Below are positions 36,731-47,061 of a stretch of DNA of 64,000 nucleotides, one piece after another. A program made the position numbers and the translations under genes. Position 1 is the stretch's first letter, and every line of letters begins with the position of its first letter. Under the pieces are notes generated by a model. The model had not been told where the DNA came from and ran no database searches. It was given only the letters and a program-made list of their open reading frames with translations. This DNA is from Physcomitrium patens (taxonomy: Eukaryota; Streptophyta; Bryopsida; Funariales; Funariaceae): NCBI RefSeq assembly GCF_000002425.4, contig NC_037255.1, positions 24,145,389 to 24,209,388 on the forward strand. Reading direction: 5' to 3'.

Positions 36731-37198
36731 TTACAGTGGTACCTCCCCAAAATCCTTAAATCCTTCAACAATCTTTGGCAATGGTTTCTCCCTCAACCTA
36801 TCTCGATTCCGTTCATGGTTAGGAGGTACTATTAGAAATTGTACAGCTTTCCTCCCATCTTCGCTCCGTACCCTTGCATAAGCAGAACCATCGTCAAGTA
36901 CCTTTGTTTCCATCCGTGTTGCCATGATATAAGGTTGTCCTAAAATCAACGGATAAGACGTTGTATCTTGAACGAAGAAATGTTGCTCCGTCCCAACATC
37001 CCCAATCCGAATTTTGACATCTGGACAAGCTCCATATAATTCGCCTCGTATGTTATTAGCTGCTCGTATTGCCCATCCATGTTCCATATCAATTGGCCAT
37101 TTTTGCTTCTTATAAAGATCTTTAGACATGAGATTTATTTCAGAACCATGGTCCACCAAGGCAACTATTGGTTCTTCTATATCTCCTACCTTTACCAA
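36731..37198 (-). CDS. Element E aspartic protease
   Basis: A 155-codon frame with VDHGSEINLMS near residues 16-26, the active-site loop with DHGS instead of DTGA/DSGA, and the second-lobe motif ILGQPYIMATRMET. It would cleave Gag-Pol. A stop just upstream (about 37217) disconnects it from the Gag frame, and another follows at 36731. Since F has the same DHGS, the unusual loop is a family trait and not decay. Confidence 0.82.
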   Translation of the reverse strand: MVKVGDIEEPIVALVDHGSEINLMSKDLYKKQKWPIDMEHGWAIRAANNIRGELYGACPDVKIRIGDVGTEQHFFVQDTTSYPLILGQPYIMATRMETKVLDDGSAYARVRSEDGRKAVQFLIVPPNHERNRDRLREKPLPKIVEGFKDFGEVPL

Positions 37199-37199
37199 T

Positions 37200-39107
37200 A
37201 CCTCAGTAGTTGCCCTTGCCTACTGCTTTCGAGTATAATGGCTCAAAGTTTCCATTTCCTTGTCACTAGAATCTTCGAAACGTACTCGCTGATTATACCC
37301 ATTCTTTTCATTTGTTGGTTGCTTGTAACCAATATCAACCTCTTCTTCATCTCTACATATTCTTGCATCAATAGCATGACTCATTCCAGTTTTGCTCATT
37401 AATTGCCTCTTTCGCTTAATGCTGTCTATGATAACATCATGAAACTCCTTCTTTATAATTCCCAAGACTTCTTTCAATGTGAATTCCACCTTAGCGTTTA
37501 ATAATACGTTCTTCCAAGCACCCCTTTCCAAGTTTGTTGCCCGCTTCAATGTCAGAAAGTAGCTTATAAGCAATTGATTTGCCCTTATCTTTTGTCTCCG
37601 TTGTTTTTTCTCCCAATGATGCTGAGGTATCTTTTACAGGCAATTCTTGTGAAGCTGCCTCCCGAGCCTTGTCTCCTCGAGTTTGCCTCTTAAAAGAATT
37701 TCCTTCTCTAGTATCATCAAAATTTCCTCGTCTTTTTTCTTCCATCAAAGCTTCATGTTGGCTCTTAGCAATATATGCATGAACTGAAAGAGACTCAACA
37801 GGATCCTCCCAACCTGTTCTTCCTCGTATTGTAGCTGCAGTTCTCAATAACGCTTCTCGAGGTAATTTCCCTTCTTGCATTGTAGAAACGGCAGAAGCCC
37901 AAAACTCACTAGTTTCCGTACTTCCACCAATTTCATCATCTATTCTAGCACCATAACTTGCACTTTCTCGTACTACTGTTTCATGCTCTTTTAAGTAATC
38001 TTGAACCAATGCTCTCATTCCTCCCTTGCCAAAATTGGTTTGAAGAAGATCCTCCCTATCTTTCAATGCTATCTTTCCATCTTTCCAGCAAATAATTCCT
38101 TGCTGTATCATATTATTAAATTCATTGCAATCTTTTCTAGTGTGTGAAGCATCATCACACCAAATGCATCTTTGTACATATCCTTGTTTTGAAACATTCT
38201 TCGAATTATTTGTAGAAGTATTCTCTTCAAGTCTTGCCAATTTGATTTGAAGATCTCGCATTCCTCGTATAATTTCTTCCATACCCATATCTGCTTTCTT
38301 TGACAAGGATGTCGAAGGTTGAACTGTAGGCATTGTCGGTGGTGTTGTACGTATTGGAGCTTTGGGTGCTTGTACTGTTTTCGGAATATTGCTCCTATCC
38401 TTCCTCCTTTCTTTTTTTGTAAGCAATCCCACCGCATCTTCAACGTTCTTCCACTTCGTTGTCAATCCTTCATCTTCTTCTTTGTCTTCAAGAAGGGGTT
38501 CTAATTTCTCTTGCAATTCTCCATCAGCAGCTTGAAGAAATAGATCAACTTTGTTCGGCTCCAATGTCAATTTTTCTACCTTCGATAATTGAGAGTACTG
38601 CCTCTCAAATTTCCTTAGTAGCTCTGTTGCTTGCAAATTCTTATTGGGCCGTTCAATCCATCCCAGAAACAGCTTCTTAGTAACGCGATCAGCATCTTCC
38701 AAGAAATATTCGTCTTTCAATGCATGTGAAAAATCCTCCCATGAATTCCCACAACGATCCGTAATCGATGTAATGTGGTCCCTTATCTTCGGTATCGTGG
38801 CAAGTCCAAATAGTGCAACCATTTTCTTCTCAGAAACTCGATTTAATTCCATTTCACGAACGTAACATCTTAAATACCTTGAAATATTCCTCCCATCAAA
38901 TTGATCAATTTTATTGACCACTGCTTGCAATACTTTGGTTGCCAAAGCTTCCTTTCGATCATTGCTTTGCTGTTGCTGCATTGACAATGAGAAGGCTTGA
39001 AACAAACTAGCAATAGACGGATCCATGTGCATACCTTGTCCTTTAGAAGACTCCCCACCAGAAACTTCTCCCAAAAATCCTTCAAAATTTTTATTTTCGT
39101 TTTCCAT
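37200..39107 (-). CDS. gag: Element E Gag (one frameshift near its end)
   Basis: 538 codons open from ATG 39107 to 37491, then a frameshift; the correct continuation is the frame 37220-37573 (KVEFTLKEVLGIIKKEFHDV), as seen by comparison with F and B. Residues 60-235 form the capsid-like region (FDGRNISRYLRCYVRE, FLGWIE, LLTKKER). A zinc knuckle C314-C317-H322-C327 (CIWCDDASHTRKDC) follows a coiled stretch. The C-terminal third is charged. The start codon lies about 50 bp after the primer site and shares its context with B. Gag forms the particle and packages RNA. Confidence 0.88.
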
Positions 39108-39156
39108 AAAAATAAAGATAAAATCAACCGAAATCCAATACCTTCCACCTCAAGCT

Positions 39157-39174
39157 TTCACATCGGGTTCACCA
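39157..39174 (-). promoter_or_regulatory. Element E primer-binding site
   Basis: Minus-strand TGGTGAACCCGATGTGAA, four bases inside the 5' LTR; one transition from A. Confidence 0.8.
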
Positions 39175-39178
39175 CTTA

Positions 39179-40491
39179 TGTCGTATTACGTGCTTTCTTG
39201 CTCGAGAACGCGCCGGGCGTTTGGCTGTAGAAGGTAGTATGGAGATTCGCCGATAGTCAAGCAGTCTATCAGTTTTTGACTACTGGAATATAAACGACTG
39301 CAACAATGTACCGTTAATCTATACGGATGCTCTTCGACTGCTTGTCGAAGTCTTTTTTTTTTTTGCCCCAGCCGATAGGTCTCTAGACGTTACAGAGAAT
39401 CCCGAACAATCCAAACTGTTAATCTTCAATACCCCTTTGTACTTAGGATCTTGTATCCACTGACTGTCCTATTAGATTAACCCAATAAATTTCATTCACT
39501 CCGCATACTCAATCCTATAGACACCCCTTTAATCCTTCAATCACAGACGTAACTCGATTTTACAAAATAGTCAAGAGTATTCAAACCCACTTCATTTAAA
39601 AATCCCGATTCACCATTACAACACTGACTTCAGCAGCGATTGCCTCAGTCTTCCCAAAACTCTATGAAGAAGAAAAATCCAAATTCTATGTCTTTCCTTC
39701 CCCGACCCGAAGCATGAAGCTCCTCTCTCTAATTCCCTTGATCTTCAAAAACCTCCCATGAAACCGAACTGGTAACCTTACAAAAGCTTGAAAACTCCCT
39801 CCCCCCCCCCCCCCCCCCCCAAAAACCCCCCAACCTTAACCCCATAAATTCCTCAAACTTTCTACTTAAATCCCAAATTTATTCCCCTTTCAAGCTTTAA
39901 TCCCAAATTGGCTCTCGCCGTCAAGCTTTCTCCTCCGTTTTTATCTTTAAGAAATCCATTTACCGAAAACAACGTTCCCTGAAACGGCACAGAGAACAGG
40001 ACAGCCTGAAACAGAATCGAACCCCGTAATCGGGACCACATTGAGTCGCCCGACCAATTCAGGTCCTATATTGGGAAAGATGCCCATAGTAACCTGGATG
40101 TTCCCGTAATTGGGTCAAATTGGTCCTCGCGTCAGATTGGCTAAGACCCGTAGTAAGACCTAGATTTCTCGTAATTAGACTGCATTGGGTTGACTGGCCA
40201 ATTCAGGTCTCATATTGGATAAGAGGACCCGGATTGGATTATCGAAATTAGATCCAATTGGCTCCTCGAACCCGTCGTGTGAATTGGTCCTTCTCTTCTT
40301 GCTGACTCCCGTTATTGGAATCGAATGGAGCATTTCAGTATGCCTCGGCTGACTGTAACGGAGTGACTGAACCTGACCACTCAGTATTTGTACTGGAGTT
40401 GGTTGATGCTCCCAATATTCGAGGTAACTGAATATTAATAAAATTCCCCTTTTTTTTTATTTTCACTGTATATTCGTGTTACAACACGACA
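39179..40491 (-). repeat. Element E 5' LTR
   Basis: 1313 bp, nearly identical to 31894-33192 except a C20 run (39801-39820) followed by about 85 bp with some 27 substitutions and almost no G, and a short insertion near 39760. Confidence 0.92.
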
Positions 40492-41422
40492 ACATATTTG
40501 CTATTTGAACTTGATTGACTTTCCATTGAGTCGTTGAGAATATGGTCTGATTACTGAATTGTTGTTACCTTTGTAAATGCCAGCAGTTTTGAGTAGGGTG
40601 CTTTCCTCCGCAAAATGTACATTGAACACCCGTTTGTCTAGGTGATGGACATTCCGTATCAAAATGACCTTGTCCCTTACAATTATTACACCATACATTA
40701 GGGCTCGTAATTAGAAGGCTTATGTCGTTTCTCCTTATCTTTAGCCAAATTTACAGCCAATTCTTCTATCTTCTTTATTAGATTTAATAATAAGGCTTCA
40801 TTTGGATCTTTAACAGTCGCATTTATGAACAACTCCGATTGTTGATAGGTTGGCAATGTAAAATAAGGTGTCATCATTATTGGCACTATTTCTTGGAATG
40901 GTGTAGCATTAATTGGTTGTTGCAACATAACGTTCTTCATATTAGAGGCTACCATTTGTGGATAATTATCCATCGACACATTTCTCGGTTGTATTTGTTG
41001 GCTTCTTCAACTTAAAATTATCTTGGCCCCCACTGTTAACAATTGATCATAATGACATTCTTTCTTTACCTTTGCTTGTGCCAACGATGCCTCTACCGTA
41101 GTTGGTCCAGCCTCTTTTACAAACATTTTCAATTCTAGTAGATGCAAATCATTGATTAATATCAACAATATAAACGCATCTGGTATTTGATTATTTGACC
41201 ATTTACCAAGTATATCCATGATCCGGCCATAATAGGACTCTATGGATTCCTTTGTAAATATCTTGCTATTTATAAAACTTTCTCAAAGCCAATCTTCAAA
41301 TCCAATTGGTCTAAAATGGATTAGGAAGGCATTCTTCAAGGCCTCTCAATTGAAAAATCTATCCACTAGTTGTCGAATATACCATTCAAAAACTATATCT
41401 TTTAAAGTTGTTAGCAACCATC
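40492..41422 (-). pseudogene. Element D Gag, middle part with first zinc-knuckle pair
   Basis: Capsid-like region (frame 41007-41219, around IPDAFILLILINDLHLLELK) followed by 40698-40979 and, in another frame at about 40580-40680, two knuckles CNNCKGQGHFDTEC (CX2CX4HX4C) and CTFCGGKHPTQNC (CX2CX3HX4C). Frame breaks occur near 41000 and 40698. It is cut on the left by E and on the right by C; both host junctions restore the frame when the inserts are removed. Confidence 0.8.
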
Positions 41423-41973
41423 TGTCACGGCCATAATCATGTAAGCTAATAATTACATATAGAAATAGGTAGAAGTAAGTAAAAGTAGATAAAAGTAAGT
41501 TAATTCTATAATATTTAATATGGAAGCTTCCTAGAAACTTCCTAGATACTGCTTTGACTTCATAGGTGTCTTTAATTGACTTTTTGGATTAGAAACGTGG
41601 TCAACAAGTTGGCCATGTGCCACACATGTTGTTACCTTGAAGATCAAGCTAACTATAAGGCCTACACGTAGAAAAACTTATCTTGTAAGTCAAGGCATGT
41701 GTCCTACAAAGTCAACACATATTGGAGGTCCTATAGAACGTCGCCACATAGCCCCTAGTTAGATAGTATATATAGAGACAAGAGTGAAGGCTTCTTCACT
41801 CTTGTCAACTCCTTTTTTGCTCCTAGTCCAGATTCAAGAGTCTTTAGTTTCTTGTCTTGTGGCAATAGCCATCCTAGTTTCCTTTTAATATACATACTTA
41901 TTTATATTTTGACTTATTATATCGAGATAGCCTTTTGTGTATATTTTCTCTCATCGAGTCTTTGTCCTTGACA
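41423..41973 (+). repeat. Element C 5' LTR
   Basis: TGTCACGG to CTTGACA. It contains TATATATA at 41767-41774 and the self-priming match at 41797-41808. Confidence 0.93.
41767..41808 (+). promoter_or_regulatory. Element C TATA box and predicted RNA start
   Basis: TATATATA at 41767-41774 is followed 30 bp from its start by CACTCTTGTCAA (41797-41808), the exact reverse complement of TTGACAAGAGTG just inside the LTR (41976-41987). The spacing puts the predicted RNA 5' end at the complementary segment, as in self-priming Tf1/sushi-type elements. The start site is inferred, not measured. Confidence 0.7.
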
Positions 41974-41975
41974 GA

Positions 41976-41987
41976 TTGACAAGAGTG
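41976..41987 (+). promoter_or_regulatory. Element C self-primer-binding site
   Basis: TTGACAAGAGTG, two bases after the LTR, does not look like a tRNA 3' end complement (no TGG start) and pairs over 12 bases with the predicted RNA 5' end. Confidence 0.7.
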
Positions 41988-42184
41988 CACTTACAATAGC
42001 AGAGCTTTGTTTTTCTTGAGTAAGAGTGGATTACCCCTTTCTCTTGACAAGACATAAGCGTATTAGAAGTTTGCGGATTACCCACTTCTAAACTAATATT
42101 GTTTTTAGTATCTTCTTTGTTATCAAGTCTTTCTTTTCTTTTGTCTTGAGCAGTATCAAACAAATTTTTCTTCTTAGTGTCATT

Positions 42185-43188
42185 ATGGCAGAGCTTGTTG
42201 AAATGAAGAGTGCAATGGCACAAATGCAAGAGCAAATGAGGGAGTTAATGCTTGCAATGCATCAACTCAATTCACCAATATAGGAAAGAACAAGAATAGC
42301 AGAAAGTGGGGATATAGAGATGATCGGAGCTGCTTCAACATCTACAACAAATCACATTCCTTCCCCAATTGTACAACACCTTGTAACCACTAGAAAACCA
42401 AGAATTACCTTACCCGGGAAATTTGATGGTACGAGATCAAAGTTTCGAGGGTTCATCAATCAAGTACAATTGGCAATTGAACTTCAACCGCAAAGCTATC
42501 CAACTCCAGGATCACAAGTCACATTTATTGGCACTCTACTTTCTGGTTCTGCATTATTGTGGTTTTCATCTTTTCTTGAACAACAAAATCCAATATTGGA
42601 CAATTTGGAAGCTTTTTTGGCGGAGTTTCGATCTATGTATGGTGAACACGATGCAACTCGTGTTGCAACAAATAAGATCCGAATTCTGCGACAAAGAAAT
42701 CGCTCTGTAACAGTGTATGCTTCACAATTTCGACAACTTGCAATTGACATCAAGTGAGATGATGCTGCACTCATCAGTCAATTTCTTTATGGATTGTAAT
42801 ACGAAGTAAAAAAATTGATACTCAACTTACCTGATCCTCAAACTTTGAGTCAAGCAATCGATTTTGCGGTAAAATGTGATAATCGACTTTTCGAATTTCG
42901 ATCCGAAAATCATTCACAGGAACCTCAACGTTATTATTCAATGGCAACATCAACATCTTTGCCAAACGTACATTCGAAAGTAGAAGACATGCAAATTGAC
43001 GCGGTACGTTTTAAACCCCTAACTGAGTAAGAAAAGATTCATTGTCGTCAAGAAGGATTATGTTTATATTGCGGAGAACCTAAGCACACTGCTCAACATT
43101 GTCCAAAGAAATGACGCAACTATAAAATGAGGGGTACGGCGGTCAAAGAAGACAACATGTCGGAAAACGGATTCGTCCAGCTACAATA
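42185..43188 (+). pseudogene. Element C Gag (five in-frame stops)
   Basis: One frame from ATG 42185 to the TAG at 43186-43188. An N-terminal coiled stretch is rich in Met and Gln, the capsid-like core is around GSALLWFSSFLEQ, and a zinc knuckle CLYCGEPKHTAQHC lies at about 43060-43105. Stops near 42281, 42757, 42798, 43028 and 43112 break an otherwise collinear frame; most are explained by single transitions. Pol starts 6 bp after the terminal stop. Confidence 0.85.
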
Positions 43189-43194
43189 GGGACC

Positions 43195-45180
43195 GTGCAG
43201 CTGGAACCTTGTACAATTCCTAATGAAGGTCCTATCCTCTCCTCAGAACCCTCTTCTTGTTTTATAATAGACTTATATTTAGGACCTAAGAATTACAAAG
43301 CCTCTGCTTTATTAGATTCGGGAGCCTCACCATGTTTTTTAGATGAACAATTTGTTAAAAGTCGTAAAATACCTTTTATACAGAAACCTAAACCAGTACA
43401 TGTAGAAATCATAGATGGTCGTCCCTTGTCTTCTGGAGATGTCACTCATGAAACTCATCCTATAAAAGTAACAATAGACAGTCATGATAGCTACATAGCT
43501 TTTAACATAATTAAATCCCCGTCCAATCCAGTTATTTCAGGTTTATCCTGGCTAGAAAAATATAACCCTCGAATAGATTGGAATTTGCGTAAACTTGACT
43601 TTTTCCAGAGCATTATTAATAGTTCTACCAACCAAGTAAAAAATTATAAGTCTAGTATAGTAAAACCCGTACTGATAGGTGCAAAAGCATTTATACATGC
43701 AGCAAAAGAAGGATCAACTTTTGCTATTTATGCTGCACCTATTTCTAAAAATGTAAAGACTTTAAGTGGCATTCCAAGTCAATATCAGGAGTATCTAGAC
43801 GTTTTTGAGAAAAAGAATGTAGATATTCTTCCTGAGCATCGCCCATATGATTGTTCAATCGACCTCAAGGAAGGAACTCAGCCATCATTTGGACCAATTT
43901 ACAATTTATCGCAAGATGAGTTGGTTGAACTCAAGACATATATTGACGAGAATTTAGCGAAGAATTTCATATGCCATTCAAAATCTCCAGCAGGAGCTCT
44001 AATTCTATTCGTAAAGAAAAAAGATGGATCTTTACGAATGTGTGTTAATTATCGAGGACTCAACAAGATCACAATCAAGAACAGGTATCTATTACCTTTG
44101 ATATCAGGACTCCTTGACCAGTTGAATCAAGCTAAGATCTATACAAAAATAGATCTAAGAGGAGCATATAATCTAGTACGGATCAAAGAAGGAGATGAAT
44201 GGAAGACTGTGTTTCGAACCAGGTATGGACATTTCGAATATAATGTCATGCCCTTTGGACTCACGAATGCACCAGCTGCTTTTCAACATCTCATGAATGA
44301 TGTATTTCGTGAATTCTTAGACAATTTTGTCGTCTGCTATCTAGACGATATCCTGATCTATTCTAAGAACGTCGAAGAACATGAAATACATGTTCGTCAA
44401 GTATTACAAAAACTTAGAGATGCAGGATTGTACGCCAAGATGGAAAAGTGTGTATTTTACACTACTCAAGTTGACTTTTTAGGATACATCATTTCAAATG
44501 ATGGTCTCATGATGGATTCTAAGAAAGTCCAAACAATCATGGATTGGAAGATTCCAAGGACAGTAAGAGATGTCCAATGTTTCTTGGAATTTGCCAATTA
44601 CTATCGGATCTTCATCAAAGATTTTTCACGAGTTGCAGCTCCACTTACACGCTTGACTAATAAAGATAAATTCCAATGGAATCAAGAAGCGGAAGCAACA
44701 TTTGAAGCCTTGAAGACATCGTTTGTCTCTGCATCAGTCTTATATCGTATTGACTTTTCCAAGGCATTTTTTATGGAAACAGATGCATCAGATTTTGCGT
44801 TGGATGCAGTTTTATCACAAATGGGATCAGATGACAAACTTCATCCGATAACTTTTCATTCAAGAAAATTCTCAGCAGCCGAGATTAATTATGAGATCTA
44901 CAATAAAGAACTTCTTGCGATCATGGATTCCTTTCAAGAATGGCATCATTATCTAGAAGGTGCTTCTAGTCCAGTCACTGTGTATACAGATCACAAGAAC
45001 CTTGAGTATTTCATGTCAGCACGCGTATTGAATCATCGTCAAGCTTATTGGAGTATGTCTTTGTCAAGATTCGAGTTCATTATCACTTATCGGCTAGGAA
45101 AACAACAAGGTTTGTCCGATGTCCTATCTAGACGTTTTTATTTTGCACCAAAAGAAGGAGATGCAGCTTTTGAGCAATAA
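43195..45180 (+). CDS. pol: Element C protease-reverse transcriptase-RNase H
   Basis: 661 codons unbroken. The protease active site is DSGA at residues 41-44 (LLDSGASPCFLD). RT has the catalytic Asp at 320 (KIDLRGAYN), VMPFGLTNAPAAF at 351-363 and YLDD at 382-385. RNase H has D530 (ETDASDF), E572 and D599 (YTDHKNLEY). These are canonical Ty3/chromovirus motifs, unlike the FLDD type in E. It ends at a TAA before the integrase frame. Confidence 0.94.
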   Translation: MQLEPCTIPNEGPILSSEPSSCFIIDLYLGPKNYKASALLDSGASPCFLDEQFVKSRKIPFIQKPKPVHVEIIDGRPLSSGDVTHETHPIKVTIDSHDSYIAFNIIKSPSNPVISGLSWLEKYNPRIDWNLRKLDFFQSIINSSTNQVKNYKSSIVKPVLIGAKAFIHAAKEGSTFAIYAAPISKNVKTLSGIPSQYQEYLDVFEKKNVDILPEHRPYDCSIDLKEGTQPSFGPIYNLSQDELVELKTYIDENLAKNFICHSKSPAGALILFVKKKDGSLRMCVNYRGLNKITIKNRYLLPLISGLLDQLNQAKIYTKIDLRGAYNLVRIKEGDEWKTVFRTRYGHFEYNVMPFGLTNAPAAFQHLMNDVFREFLDNFVVCYLDDILIYSKNVEEHEIHVRQVLQKLRDAGLYAKMEKCVFYTTQVDFLGYIISNDGLMMDSKKVQTIMDWKIPRTVRDVQCFLEFANYYRIFIKDFSRVAAPLTRLTNKDKFQWNQEAEATFEALKTSFVSASVLYRIDFSKAFFMETDASDFALDAVLSQMGSDDKLHPITFHSRKFSAAEINYEIYNKELLAIMDSFQEWHHYLEGASSPVTVYTDHKNLEYFMSARVLNHRQAYWSMSLSRFEFIITYRLGKQQGLSDVLSRRFYFAPKEGDAAFEQ

Positions 45181-45192
45181 AGAACGGTCTTC

Positions 45193-46315
45193 TTGAAACC
45201 AGAGCAATTTCATCTCCGAGCAATGAAATCAACATTAACTGTTGATTCAACTTTTCTCAAGCAAATCCAGTCCAGTATGTCCTCAGACCCTCTTGTTCAT
45301 GATATCGAGAATAATTCTTTCAAGTCTCATGATCCTTCTAAGTTCGAGTTCAAGAATAATCTATTATATTTTGAAGGACGCCTATATGTTCTAGAAGGAG
45401 AAGCACGTTTACGTGTTCTTCAAGCACGTCATGACTTTCCAGCAGCAGGGCACTTTGGATATAATAAGACTTTGGAACTCATATCAAGAGATTTTTGGTG
45501 GCCACAAATGTGAAAGTCAGTCAAAGACTTTGTATAATCTTGTGATATTTGTTCAAGATCAAAAAATTCCTCGTCATCGACCTTACGGACTTCTTCAGCC
45601 ATAACCTATACCAGAACAACCATGGTCTTCTGTTTCTATGGATTTCATCACAGATCTTCCAAGCTCAAGATCTTATGATTCTATATTTGTGATAGTAGAT
45701 CGTTTCACCAAGATGGCACATTTTGTGCCATGTATAAAATCTATCACAGGTGAAGAAACAGCTAAGCTTTTCATTGATAATATCTATCGCTATCATGGAT
45801 TACTTAAAGATATCATATCGGATAGGGGAACTCAATTTGTGTCAAGATTTTGGAGGACCCTTTTCAAGATTTTAAAAGTGGACATAAAGCTATCTTCGGC
45901 TTTCCATCCTCAAACTGATGGACAAACAGAGCACATAAACCAAGTCTTAGAGCAATATTTAAGGTGTACTATCAACTACCAACAAGATGATTGGACAACC
46001 TTTCTGCCATTGGCAGAGTTTGCTTATAATAATACGGTACATTCTTCCACACAACAAACACTTTTCTTTGCCAATTATGGCTATCATCCACAACTTGATA
46101 CTTTTGATTTTTTGAAAGTTGATAATCCTGCAGCAGAAGATATGGCAAATCGGTTGTTAGAGTTACATACAATAATGAAGACGCAATTGAAGGGAGCTCA
46201 AGAACGACAAAAGATAAACGCAGATGTATATCGTAAGGAGCAACCACAACTCAACGTGGGTGATAAGGTATGGCTATATAAAGAAGATAAATGCCATTGC
46301 CTCCTACAGAAGTAG
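45193..46315 (+). pseudogene. Element C integrase (frameshifted, C-terminal deletion)
   Basis: 45193-45513 carries the zinc-domain His pair region (HDFPAAGHFGYNKTLELI) ending FWWPQM. A stop and a frameshift follow. 45638-46315 carries the core: MDFITDLP (first Asp), ISDRGTQF (second Asp), HPQTDGQTEHIN (Glu). The C-terminus is lost: compared with G, about 185 bp are missing between KVWLY and the chromodomain, so the two are no longer in one frame. Confidence 0.87.
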
Positions 46316-46482
46316 ATAATGATGAAGAATTTGAGGTGGAAGAGATATTAGACTCAAGGCTGTGCCGAAATAAGCTGGAATATCTTGTTCATTGGCGCGG
46401 ATATGATATTAGTGAATGCACATGGAAGCCATCCAAGAATCTAACAAATGCATCAGCTAAAGTCAAAGTTTTTCATCAATGA
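46291..46482 (+). CDS. Element C chromodomain
   Basis: 63 codons with the chromodomain pattern EVEEILDSR, YLVHWRGYDISECTW, PSKNL. Chromodomains on integrase guide insertion towards modified chromatin. Aromatic cage candidates are the Tyr and Trp of YLVHW and the Trp of ECTW. The domain itself is intact, but the upstream deletion uncouples it from integrase. Confidence 0.88.
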   Translation: MPLPPTEVDNDEEFEVEEILDSRLCRNKLEYLVHWRGYDISECTWKPSKNLTNASAKVKVFHQ

Positions 46483-46597
46483 CATCCATCAAAACTAAGA
46501 TGAAAATCTTTCTTATAAAAGAGACAAGATTGAGGCAAGATAACATTCAATTTCCTATCCTTGTTTGTAACTTCTTTGTATTTGTGATGCTAATTAG

Positions 46598-47020
46598 ATG
46601 GAGAGCCAACAACCAGCCAATTCAACTCAAGAACCTTCGTTTGCTGACCTGTCGGACGAGACATTACGATTGTTACAACCTTCAAGACGATGCAATCGAG
46701 ATGAAGATCTTCAAGAATGACATGTTCTTCCTCGAATAGATGGTGAGATACAATGCGTTTGGTATCACGATTTGGGAAGGGACTCCCGATATTTGGTGAT
46801 TTTGCTAGAGGTAGGAACAACTCCTGATGGTGTTCCAAATATTCTATTCGAAGGAAGTTACGAAGGCCTCAACAATGATCAAATAACTGGGTGGTCTTCC
46901 CGCCTTGGTATGGGACACTACCGATGGTTGAGAGGCCCTATCAATCATCTTCGAAGAGAACAGAGATCAGAGTATGTGGCGAATACAATTCATCGCATCA
47001 TAGATTTTTTCAACATATGA
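46598..47020 (+). pseudogene. Element C ORF3, unknown protein after the chromodomain
   Basis: ATG 46598 opens a 140-residue frame with one TGA at codon 41 (46718-46720). The second half reads smoothly from VWYHDLGRDSRYLVILLEVG to WLRGPINHLRREQ and ends 40 bp before the LTR. The decayed element G has the same ORF at 61380-61740 with the same TGA position, so it was a standing part of this lineage. No family was recognised. It could be a captured host fragment or an extra chromovirus protein. Confidence 0.6.
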
Positions 47021-47047
47021 TGACCGCTCCTCGTGGAACTCATCTCT

Positions 47048-47058
47048 AGAAGGGGGGG
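47048..47058 (+). promoter_or_regulatory. Element C polypurine tract
   Basis: AGAAGGGGGGG, three bases before the 3' LTR. Confidence 0.8.
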
Positions 47059-47061
47059 TAA

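Larger units (their letters stand above)
31894..40491 (-). mobile_element. Element E: best-preserved autonomous element, in D gag
   Basis: 8598 bp with LTRs at 31894-33192 and 39179-40491, primer site, gag, protease, RT, RNase H, integrase and polypurine tract on the minus strand. It is flanked by ACGT (31890-31893) and ACAT (40492-40495). LTRs are about 99 percent identical by eye outside one odd patch, so it is young. Inactivating changes are few: one frameshift in gag-protease and a handful of stops. It is the likely helper type for A. Confidence 0.93.
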
